Shown: piece by piece, positions 7,296 to 12,703 of the stretch
Position numbering within the stretch: position 1 is the first letter of the stretch
How the letters are laid out: each line of letters opens with the position of its first letter
Assembly (NCBI GenBank): GCA_019750655.1
Contig: JAIEOG010000235.1
Location: forward strand, 1-12,703
Direction of reading: 5' to 3'
From: a bacterium
Lineage (GTDB): Bacteria > Bdellovibrionota > FAC87 > UBA2466
DNA length: 12,703 bases
Program-made: the position numbers and the translations under genes
Notes under the pieces: model-generated
Told to the model about the DNA's origin: nothing
Seen by the model: the letters and a program-made list of their open reading frames with translations, nothing else
Database searches by the model: none

Positions 7296-8099
7296 TCAGC
7301 CCTTGCCCGTCGGTTTAGCTAGCAAGCGCTCGATGATTTTTTCGAACTCTGCAGCTGGTACCGCTCCGCGAACCGGAACACCGCCCACCACGAAAGCCGG
7401 TGTGCCGCGGAAGCCGAAGCCTTTAGCTTCTTCAGTGTCCGCGTTGATCTTTTGTTCGATCTCAGGCTTTTTGAGGTCGGCTTTAAGTTTGGCGACATTT
7501 GCGCCGAGCTTCTTAGCTTGCTCTTCCAAGAACGCTTCGCCGCCCTTTCTTAGGTCAGCTTGTTTTTCGAAAACCACATCGTGAAATTTCGCGGCGATTT
7601 TCGGATTCTGCAAGCGGATGGCTTCGAAATATTTCGCAGCCGGCATAGCGTTTTTGTGGAAAGGCAACGGCATGTGTTTCACCGTGACCGTCACTTTGCC
7701 AGGGTACTTTTTCAAGACTTCTTTCACCGTGCCTGAACCGCGTGAGCAGTAAGGGCACTCGAAGTCGGTGTATTCCACAATCGTAATCTTTGCTTTCTCG
7801 GCGCCTAAGTATACTTGCGCGGGACCAAGCTTCGGTTGAAGCGGATCTTCGAAGCGCTTCTCCTGCTCCTTCGCCTGCATCTCAGCTTGTTCTTTCACGC
7901 GCTCACGACGAACTTGATCCTGAGCACCGGCCATCACATCGCGGAAGGCTTTGGGATCTTTCTTGATCGCTTCGGCGAGAATGTTGGGGTTCTTCTTAAC
8001 CATTTCGACAAGCTGTTCGGTGCTAGGTTTGCTGCACGCAACCACGCCTAACAGCGCGACGCTTGCCAACATCACTACTGTTTTTATTGGGTTTGACAC
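7296..8099 (-). CDS. Lipoprotein thiol:disulfide oxidoreductase, DsbA/ScsC-like thioredoxin fold
   Basis: A 267-residue exported protein. Residues 1-21 form a lipoprotein signal peptide ending in GVVAC, so Cys22 is the likely lipidated residue and the protein would be membrane-anchored facing the periplasm. Residues ~25-85 are charged and helical, with a repeated NPNILAEAIKKDPKAF pattern like the N-terminal oligomerisation region of ScsC/Com1-type proteins. The thioredoxin-fold domain follows, with EYTDFECPYC (active site CPYC at 115-118) and the cis-proline loop RGTPAF (P234 preceded by Thr). CPYC with Thr-cis-Pro is seen in ScsC-like isomerases, whereas classical DsbA has Val-cis-Pro; isomerase or shuffling activity is therefore inferred, not proven. 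The start is GTG at 8099 with a consensus AAGGAG five bases upstream. The gene is convergent with murD and divergent from the Hsp20 gene. Confidence 0.9.
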   Translation of the reverse strand: MSNPIKTVVMLASVALLGVVACSKPSTEQLVEMVKKNPNILAEAIKKDPKAFRDVMAGAQDQVRRERVKEQAEMQAKEQEKRFEDPLQPKLGPAQVYLGAEKAKITIVEYTDFECPYCSRGSGTVKEVLKKYPGKVTVTVKHMPLPFHKNAMPAAKYFEAIRLQNPKIAAKFHDVVFEKQADLRKGGEAFLEEQAKKLGANVAKLKADLKKPEIEQKINADTEEAKGFGFRGTPAFVVGGVPVRGAVPAAEFEKIIERLLAKPTGKG

Positions 8100-8133
8100 G
8101 GGAGCTCCTTATTTAGGTGAGAGGCTATTAAAA

Positions 8134-8162
8134 ATGTTAACGAAGTCGGCGATTTCTCGCAA
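8134..8162 (-). promoter_or_regulatory. Possible sigma-70 promoter for the Dsb-like lipoprotein gene
   Basis: Read on the minus strand, TTGCGA (8162-8157) and TAACAT (8139-8134) are separated by 17 bases. Each matches the -35 and -10 consensus at four of six positions. It would start transcription about 30 bases before the GTG. Prediction by eye only. Confidence 0.33.
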
Positions 8163-8177
8163 CCTGCAAGCGGGGTC

Positions 8178-8248
8178 CTTGACCTTCAAAGAAACGTCCA
8201 CAGATTACCCCTGTGAGGCTAGCAACGGTGCTGGCCGCAGCAGGAGGA
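8178..8248 (+). promoter_or_regulatory. Leader region of the Hsp20 gene: weak promoter matches, hairpin and strong ribosome binding site
   Basis: Three elements sit upstream of the ATG at 8255. TTGACC (8179-8184) is a fair -35 element but has no good -10 partner. CTTCAAA (8184-8190) with CCCCTGTG (8208-8215), 17 bases apart, faintly resembles a heat-shock sigma-32 promoter. GGCTAGCA (8217-8224) pairs with TGCTGGCC (8229-8236) around a 4-base loop, ending 5 bases before the Shine-Dalgarno AGGAGGA (8242-8248). An alternative hairpin TGCTG/CAGCA (8229-8233 with 8238-8242) would abut the ribosome binding site. A CACAG-N7-CTGTG inverted repeat is at 8199-8215. No CIRCE element is visible. The ribosome binding site is secure; the rest is tentative. 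Confidence 0.35.
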
Positions 8249-8254
8249 CAACCT

Positions 8255-8719
8255 ATGAGACACGCATTAAACCTATGGACCAATCCATGGCGCCCTGCGC
8301 AGGACTGGTTTGGATTTACCCCTTCCGATCTCTTCGACTCGGAAGACACAATAGTTGACCGAGCGTTGCTCCCCGCATGTGAAGTGAATGAAACGAAAGA
8401 TCAATTCGTGATCGCTTTGGACATGCCGGGCGTAACCAAGGAAGACATCAGTATCGAAGTTCAGGGTTCGCGGCTTGTGATTGCTGCGGAGCGCAAAGAA
8501 GACACTAACGCTAACCGATTTGTCTCGGAGCGTCGGTATGGCCGGTTCGAGCGGATATTCGAACTGGGCGATAAGGTAGACCCCTCAAAGGTCGAGGCGT
8601 CCTATCAAGACGGTGTCTTAAAAGTGTCCTTGGGAAAAACAGAGAGCGTCAAACCTCGTAAGGTAGAAATCAAAACAGAAATAAAGGACGCACTCTCTTC
8701 TCCCAAACCTGTGAACTAA
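8255..8719 (+). CDS. Small heat-shock protein, Hsp20 / alpha-crystallin family
   Basis: A cytoplasmic ATP-independent holdase chaperone that would bind unfolding proteins as large oligomers. The protein is 154 residues, standard for bacterial Hsp20. A short N-terminal arm rich in Trp and Phe (WTNPWRPAQDWFGF, 8-21) precedes the alpha-crystallin domain (~40-130), recognisable from ALDMPGVTKEDISIEV (54-69), the ERRYGRFERIFEL strand pair (92-104) and the A-x-x-x-x-G-V-L motif EASYQDGVLKVSL (114-126). The usual LPK after that motif is LGK here. A short tail contains VEI (137-139), fitting the I/V-x-I anchoring motif. The start ATG at 8255 has AGGAGGA six bases upstream; an in-frame GTG at 8213 lies in the leader and is rejected. 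It is monocistronic, with its own terminator, and divergent from the oxidoreductase gene. Heat or stress induction is expected from the family but not proven here. Confidence 0.94.
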   Translation: MRHALNLWTNPWRPAQDWFGFTPSDLFDSEDTIVDRALLPACEVNETKDQFVIALDMPGVTKEDISIEVQGSRLVIAAERKEDTNANRFVSERRYGRFERIFELGDKVDPSKVEASYQDGVLKVSLGKTESVKPRKVEIKTEIKDALSSPKPVN

Positions 8720-8750
8720 ACAACGCCGTGGAGGCAACGGCGAAAAGTCT

Positions 8751-8786
8751 ACGGCTGGTATCTTCGGATGCCAGCCGTTGTTTTTT
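8751..8786 (+). terminator. Intrinsic terminator of the Hsp20 gene (UUCG tetraloop)
   Basis: A 12-bp stem (8751-8762 with 8767-8778, one G-T wobble) closes a TTCG loop with a C-G closing pair, the extra-stable tetraloop. It is followed by TTGTTTTTT up to 8786. A smaller hairpin, CGCCGT/ACGGCG (8724-8729 with 8737-8742), precedes it. The stem could also end the convergent pilin operon (stop at 8798), but the minus-strand side has only a short T-run. Confidence 0.92.
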
Positions 8787-8795
8787 CTCCGAATG

Positions 8796-9662
8796 CTATG
8801 GCAAACACCTCAACCGTTTGTTGGCGTATCCAACGCTGCACCCGGGTTTCGCGAACCACTTTGTGCCATTCCACCCAATCAGAAGCTCGTCTTCGCAGTG
8901 GCCATACCCATGCGGGTACGTTTGATCGAACCAGTTATATCCCAGCAGATTGCATATCTTCTGGTTCGTCGCATCGTCGAGACTCGCTCCTACCTGCATG
9001 CCGAGGTAGCTGTTGATTGTAAAACCCGGCAGGTCTAAGGCGATATTGCATACGATGGGTGCAAGCGGGGCTCTGGGACTGTCTTTCGCGCAGTTGTAGA
9101 AATTCCCCTTCCCAAGACAAATCCCCTGTGGGTTCGCCGTCCGTGTTGCGGTCAGGTCGGGACAGCTGGGGACCGGCGGAGGGGGTGGTGGTGGCGGCGG
9201 CGGAGGAGGAGGAGGGGGTGGAGTAAGCGTGTTGTTGATCGCTATGCCGACAATCGCACCCGAGCTGGGGTCTTGGATTTTCAGAGCGAAGTTTGCATAA
9301 GGCACCGTACCCATTACTTGGCAGGCCTGTTTAAACTGCATGGTGCCTTGGGTTTGATCGGTGAAGGTTGTACCCGCCGCAGTGCAACCATAAGTCGAAA
9401 TCAAACCATTCACCGCCGTGGTAGCGGCGGTCAGATTGCTGGAGCTTAGGCCCGATAATACGGTTCGTATAGAGTTCGCGGTAGTGCCTGCGTAGTTAGT
9501 CGCATCGCGGTTCCAGTCCTCTTGTTTATTAGACGCCGCTATTTGCCGAGTGGTTCCCTGTGACTGCAGCTGCGTCACGGTGAATGTGCCCACCATCACA
9601 ATGGATGCCGCGGCCAGCAGGGACATCGCCACATATCCCGAGCAATTTCTTATTCCAGACAC
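8796..9662 (-). CDS. Type IV pilin-like protein (PilX/GspK position) with polyproline stalk and cysteine-rich C-terminal domain
   Basis: A 288-residue protein, last of three overlapping pilin-like genes. The N-terminus carries Arg5, a Gly9 that could be the prepilin peptidase site, and a hydrophobic helix (~10-30). The would-be +5 residue is Ser, not Glu, as in PilX and GspK proteins that sit at pilus or pseudopilus tips. A pilin-like region follows (31-146) with C93 and C114, a plausible disulfide. Residues 148-163 are 16 consecutive prolines, then a C-terminal domain (~164-288) with eight cysteines (167, 182, 191, 205, 237, 256, 275, 286) and several aromatics. I do not recognise this domain. 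It is inferred to be an externally displayed adhesive or binding module on a stiff stalk. The GTG start shares a base with the upstream TAG stop (TAGTG), with GAGG before it, indicating coupled translation. The pilin-like call is moderate; the function of the C-terminal domain is unknown. Confidence 0.72.
   Translation of the reverse strand: MSGIRNCSGYVAMSLLAAASIVMVGTFTVTQLQSQGTTRQIAASNKQEDWNRDATNYAGTTANSIRTVLSGLSSSNLTAATTAVNGLISTYGCTAAGTTFTDQTQGTMQFKQACQVMGTVPYANFALKIQDPSSGAIVGIAINNTLTPPPPPPPPPPPPPPPPVPSCPDLTATRTANPQGICLGKGNFYNCAKDSPRAPLAPIVCNIALDLPGFTINSYLGMQVGASLDDATNQKICNLLGYNWFDQTYPHGYGHCEDELLIGWNGTKWFAKPGCSVGYANKRLRCLP
9174..9221 (-). repeat. Codons for 16 consecutive prolines
   Basis: A run of 16 proline codons built from blocks of the same codon (CCT, CCG and CCA runs, with CCC between), so it is a decayed triplet repeat rather than a pure one. 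All four proline codons are used. It encodes residues 148-163 of the third pilin-like protein and separates its pilin part from the cysteine-rich domain. Changes in repeat number would keep the frame and change stalk length. Confidence 0.95.
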
Positions 9663-10303
9663 TAGAACCTCACGAGCTGGGGCTTATTGGGGGCGCTGGC
9701 ACTTTGCGGAACGTTTTCCGCATCCATCACCACAGGAATTTTCAAAGCTGTTCCCATTACCATGGGGGAGGGCACGCTCATTAAGGCGATCAAGCGTTTT
9801 TGCGTCCGAGTGGTGGCGGGTAACGTAACGCCCGCAGGACAGGTGCCGTTGGTATCCCCTTCCACACACCAGCTTAGTGCAAGAATCCCTTTGTAGGTTT
9901 GGATGGTGCTTGTGCGGGGATCGGTGCGCCGCAGCTCCTTACAGGCGACGCTTTGGCCCGCAACGGTGCAGGTGGAGTCCACGAGGTCCCATCGGATTTG
10001 AAGGGGCTGCACTTGGCCAGTCGTCGAATTAAAATAAGGCTGAGCGATGTACAATGTTGCGCCACCGGTAGCTTGAGTCAGTCCTGTCGAAAAACGCACG
10101 TCTTTGCGCAGAGTGCTAAGCGCCACGGTTTCTTTGGAAAATGTATCCACATATTCCGCTTGAGAGGCCGTGCTTCTTTGCACTTGTACGAGTGAATGCG
10201 ACGCGTAGCTCATGGCGACGATGCTCATGACACTGACGATCACTAACTCTAAGAAGGTGGCCCCGCGCTGCCCTCTTATTCCGGAGCGATGGTCTTTGTC
10301 CAT
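9662..10303 (-). CDS. Type IV prepilin-like protein (PilW/GspJ-like minor pilin)
   Basis: A 213-residue protein with a short basic leader and the class III signal RGQRG|ATFLELVIVSVM. Cleavage after Gly14 puts Glu19 at mature position +5, followed by a hydrophobic helix to about residue 37, which would pack in the core of a pilus. The globular part has four cysteines (112, 121, 146, 155) in two closely spaced pairs, suggesting two disulfides. Its size and place as the second of three pilin genes fit PilW or GspJ. The frame extends upstream to 10378, but the ATG at 10303, with GTGGAG upstream, gives a proper prepilin leader. The start overlaps the end of the previous gene by 28 bp, and the stop overlaps the next gene's GTG. 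Minor pilins are processed by PilD and assembled at the inner membrane. Whether this belongs to a type IV pilus or a type II secretion system cannot be settled here. Confidence 0.82.
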   Translation of the reverse strand: MDKDHRSGIRGQRGATFLELVIVSVMSIVAMSYASHSLVQVQRSTASQAEYVDTFSKETVALSTLRKDVRFSTGLTQATGGATLYIAQPYFNSTTGQVQPLQIRWDLVDSTCTVAGQSVACKELRRTDPRTSTIQTYKGILALSWCVEGDTNGTCPAGVTLPATTRTQKRLIALMSVPSPMVMGTALKIPVVMDAENVPQSASAPNKPQLVRF

Positions 10304-10779
10304 TGAACGGTCTCCACGGGAGTGCCGGCATCTAAGGAACGCTGATAGCTGACGCCGACTACAATATTCTTTTTCCACTGTGCAAACTGGGCAGCGGTGA
10401 GAGAGGCCGGCTGCGGGCAGGTTGCGTTTGCCCCTGTATCGGTAACAAAATTAAAGGAGACTTGAATTTGCGAGATGCTCCCTTGGCGCATCCCCTGCCA
10501 AGTGGAAAGCCACGGAAGCTGGGTTTGCCCGATGGAAGCCATTCCACTGGGGACATTCTTACAAACAGTTAATAGCTGATCGACTGCCAGTGAGCCCAAG
10601 GTGTCCGTGACATTCTCGGCGGTTAATTGGGCGAGCCAACGGTTCTGGGACCGTAGCGTGGTTTTTTTCTGGTATTGAACTCCGGAAAGCGCTGCAAAAA
10701 CAGACATTCCCAAAAAGGAAATGCCCGCAATCACTTCGATGATCAACCCACCTTTGATCCTAGCGAGGCGTTTCACCAA
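10276..10779 (-). CDS. Type IV prepilin-like protein (PilV/GspI-like minor pilin)
   Basis: A 167-residue protein, first of the three-gene pilin operon. The basic leader MVKRLARIKG is followed by GLIIEVIAGISFLGMSVFAAL. Cleavage after Gly10 places Glu15 at +5, as in canonical type IV prepilins, and a hydrophobic helix runs to about residue 32. The soluble part has two cysteines (73 and 121), possibly one disulfide. Small size and first position match PilV or GspI in minor pilin sets. The start is TTG at 10779 or the adjacent GTG at 10776; neither has a recognisable Shine-Dalgarno, so the start is uncertain by one residue and the message may have a very short leader. It overlaps the second pilin gene by 28 bp. 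The stop of the acyl-CoA synthetase gene lies 76 bp upstream on the same strand, with no clear terminator between. Confidence 0.8.
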   Translation of the reverse strand: MVKRLARIKGGLIIEVIAGISFLGMSVFAALSGVQYQKKTTLRSQNRWLAQLTAENVTDTLGSLAVDQLLTVCKNVPSGMASIGQTQLPWLSTWQGMRQGSISQIQVSFNFVTDTGANATCPQPASLTAAQFAQWKKNIVVGVSYQRSLDAGTPVETVQWTKTIAPE

Positions 10780-10855
10780 ATAAGGATAACATAGAGAAGT
10801 TTTAAGCCGATTGTTACAAGCACAGACGCGGTAGGCGGCTGCGGTGTAAGAGGCA

Positions 10856-12658
10856 CTAGTGGTACATGGAGGTCAGGACTTCGCCGTAGCGTTGGTGCAC
10901 TACCTTGCGTTTTAATTTGAGCGAAGGCGTGATTTCGCCCTCTTCTACGCTGAAGTCGTTGGGCAGAATTTCAAATCGCTTTACCGTTTCGTAGCTCGCC
11001 AGGCTTTGGTTCATCCGCTTGATGCCCGCTTCGATGTATTCGCGGATCTTGGGCGCCTCTGCGAGATCTTTTAGGCTCACGGCTTGGACGCCTTGGCCCT
11101 TAGCCCAGCGCTTTGCTTCCGGCTCGCTGAGGGTAACTAAGGCGACTAGGTATTTTTGTTTATCGCCATAGACCAACGCATTGCTCACCAGCGGGATCTG
11201 CTTCATCGCGTTTTCGATTTTCTGCGGCGCGATGTTTTTGCCCCCAGAAGTAACGATCAACTCTTTTTTGCGATCCGTGATCTTTAGAAAGCCTTTTTCG
11301 TCGAATTCGCCGATGTCTCCTGTGCAGAACCAGCCGTCAGCAGTCACGGCCTGGCGGGTGGCTTCTTCATCATTGAAGTAACCGTCAAAAATCGCGGGGC
11401 CACGCACCTGGATCTCGCCGTCGTCTGCGATGCGGAAGTCCGTCTCGGCGATGGGGCGTCCCACTGTAGCAAAGCGGTAATCATCCGGGCGATTGCAGGC
11501 AATAGCTGCTGTGGTTTCCGTTAGTCCGTACCCTTCCAAGATATGGATGCCACACGCGTGAAAGAACTCGCAGAGGTCGGGAGACAAGGGCGCGCCACCG
11601 GACACGGTATAGCGCAAACGGCCGCCGAGCTTGGAGCGCACTTTCCCAAATACGAGCCGGTCCGCTACGCGGAGCTTGACCTGCAGCGGTAGCGAGATGG
11701 GTTGTTTCAGTGCGCGGGCACGCGCACCTTGCCGCCCCACAGAAACGGCCCAGTTGAAAAGGTCTTTCTGGTAACCCGGCCCCGCTTCGAGATCCGACTG
11801 GATACGCGCGTAGATCTTTTCGAAGATGCGCGGCACGCTGAGCAAGATCGTGGGTTTCACTTCCATCAAGTTGTGGGGGATCGCATTGATATTCTCGGCA
11901 AAGGCGAGCGAGATTCCCGACATAATCGGCATCAAGCTCTCCACGCGCCCTAAGACATGTGCGAAGGGGAGGTACGTGAGTGTGGTGTCGGCAGAAGACA
12001 AGTCCACTTCGTGCACAATCGATCGAATTTCTGTCGCTAAACAACGGTGTAGCAAGCGTGCGCCTTTGGGGCGGCCTGTCGTTCCCGACGTGAAGACGAT
12101 GGAGGCCAGGTCTTCCGGGCGGATGGCTTGCGCCGTGCGCGCTTGTTCTTCGGCCACGCCTTCTGTCGATGCGGCATTCAAGAAATGGTTGTAGGAAACG
12201 CTTTCAAAGCGCGTTGTGGGGACGTTTTCGTTGAAGAACACGACGGGCACGGCATGCGTGCAAAGGGCGAAAACGGCTTCGAGTTTGGGGATCTGTCCCG
12301 CATCTTCCGCAAAAAGGATCTTGGCGCCGGAATGCTCTAGGACAAACGCGACATCTTCGGGCGTGCTCGAGGGGTAAATCGGCACGGTAACCGCGCCTAA
12401 GGTCTGGATCGTGATATCCACGATAAACCAATCGGGCCGGCTATTGCTCAAGATGGCGACGCGATCGCCTGGCTCCACACCCGCGGCGCGCAGGCCTGCG
12501 TAAATCTGTTTGCTTTTTGCGTGGACGTCCTTCCAGCGGGTGGGCTGGAAAGCCCCGCCGCGTTTTTCCAAGAAGACCGTGTCGTCGGGAAAAGTCTGTA
12601 CGCGTTTGAGAAAAATTTCGGGGAGGGTTTTTCCGTCCAAGTTCGAAGGCATGGGCAT
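10856..12658 (-). CDS. Long-chain acyl-CoA synthetase (AMP-forming, COG1022/FadD15-like)
   Basis: A 600-residue ANL-superfamily enzyme expected to activate long-chain fatty acids with ATP to acyl-AMP and then form acyl-CoA, feeding beta-oxidation or lipid synthesis. Motifs in order: the phosphate-binding loop FTSGTTGRPKGARLLH (189-204), PFAHVLGR (231-238), SGGAPLSP (353-360), GYGLTETTAA (376-385), GWFCTGDIG (442-450), the hinge ITDRKKELIVTSGGKNIAP (460-478), and TPSLKLKRK (577-585), whose first lysine (K581) is the likely catalytic lysine of the thioester-forming conformation. Length and the RKKELIVTSGGKNIAP hinge fit the COG1022 long-chain group rather than the shorter FadD. No signal peptide is seen, so it is cytoplasmic or membrane-associated. 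The ATG at 12658 is the likely start, with another at 12652; no Shine-Dalgarno is visible. The frame stays open to the window edge, so an upstream start outside the window is possible but not needed to match the family. Confidence 0.93.
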   Translation of the reverse strand: MPMPSNLDGKTLPEIFLKRVQTFPDDTVFLEKRGGAFQPTRWKDVHAKSKQIYAGLRAAGVEPGDRVAILSNSRPDWFIVDITIQTLGAVTVPIYPSSTPEDVAFVLEHSGAKILFAEDAGQIPKLEAVFALCTHAVPVVFFNENVPTTRFESVSYNHFLNAASTEGVAEEQARTAQAIRPEDLASIVFTSGTTGRPKGARLLHRCLATEIRSIVHEVDLSSADTTLTYLPFAHVLGRVESLMPIMSGISLAFAENINAIPHNLMEVKPTILLSVPRIFEKIYARIQSDLEAGPGYQKDLFNWAVSVGRQGARARALKQPISLPLQVKLRVADRLVFGKVRSKLGGRLRYTVSGGAPLSPDLCEFFHACGIHILEGYGLTETTAAIACNRPDDYRFATVGRPIAETDFRIADDGEIQVRGPAIFDGYFNDEEATRQAVTADGWFCTGDIGEFDEKGFLKITDRKKELIVTSGGKNIAPQKIENAMKQIPLVSNALVYGDKQKYLVALVTLSEPEAKRWAKGQGVQAVSLKDLAEAPKIREYIEAGIKRMNQSLASYETVKRFEILPNDFSVEEGEITPSLKLKRKVVHQRYGEVLTSMYH

Positions 12659-12703
12659 GTAGTCGGAATAGCTTCTGGGTCTGCAGTTTGCAAGACAGGG
12701 GGC

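Noticed and set aside
8213..8254. Upstream GTG start for the Hsp20 gene
   Set aside because: It lies in the leader, and the consensus AGGAGGA sits exactly where needed for the ATG at 8255.
8728..9038. Three short plus-strand open frames after the Hsp20 gene
   Set aside because: They overlap the Hsp20 terminator or lie opposite the third pilin-like gene, and show no ribosome binding site or domain.
10304..10378. Longer N-terminus for the second pilin gene
   Set aside because: It would give an implausibly long prepilin leader; the ATG at 10303 gives a typical 14-residue leader with a ribosome binding site.
10780..10855. Possible terminator between the acyl-CoA synthetase and pilin genes
   Set aside because: Only short GC-rich complementarities and no T-run on the minus strand; read-through into the pilins remains possible.
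11481..12044. 187-codon minus-strand frame inside the acyl-CoA synthetase gene
   Set aside because: It is a shifted frame of the same strand as a gene with a full set of ANL motifs, and its translation is Arg/Cys-rich without a domain.
1..12703. CRISPR arrays, tRNA or rRNA genes, insertion sequences, phage or toxin-antitoxin genes
   Set aside because: Looked for on both strands; no repeated spacer pattern, cloverleaf, transposase or integrase motif, or target duplication was seen.

Overview
The window looks like a piece of chromosome from a Gram-negative bacterium of the Bdellovibrionota / former Deltaproteobacteria type. This is an inference from four things: a division PBP with a C-terminal PASTA domain next to mur genes, a MurE with the meso-diaminopimelate signature, a periplasmic Dsb-type lipoprotein, and a minor-pilin operon. 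No rRNA or other taxonomic marker is present, so the placement is provisional.

Left part (1-7271, + strand): a segment of the division and cell-wall (dcw) cluster. It holds the 3' end of a PASTA-containing penicillin-binding protein (probable ftsI), a sodium:solute symporter (SSS) family transporter, then murE, murF, mraY and murD. MurE, MurF and MurD add successive amino acids to UDP-MurNAc in the cytoplasm, and MraY transfers the product to undecaprenyl phosphate to give lipid I. Gene spacing is tight (10, 1, 116 and 23 bp between the last five genes). A strong hairpin terminator lies just after murD, so ftsW, murG and murC do not follow here.

Middle part (7296-8786): a lipoprotein thiol:disulfide oxidoreductase (DsbA/ScsC-like, - strand) converges on murD and shares its terminator. 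Divergent from it is a small heat-shock protein (Hsp20 family, + strand). That gene has a very strong ribosome binding site, a structured 5' region, and its own terminator with a UUCG tetraloop.

Right part (8796-12658, - strand): three overlapping genes for type IV pilin-like proteins. The first two have the prepilin cleavage motif with Glu at +5. The third lacks that Glu and carries a run of 16 prolines followed by a cysteine-rich C-terminal domain I do not recognise. The order resembles PilV-PilW-PilX or GspI-GspJ-GspK, the sets that form pilus or pseudopilus tips, so the third protein is a good candidate for a tip-mounted adhesin. Upstream of them, on the same strand, is a long-chain acyl-CoA synthetase (COG1022 type) whose start lies close to the window edge.

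The pilin trio is the most novel part of the window. The mur genes are conventional except for the embedded transporter and the early end of the cluster. No tRNA, rRNA, CRISPR array, insertion sequence or phage gene was seen. No gene-free stretch exceeds 300 bases.
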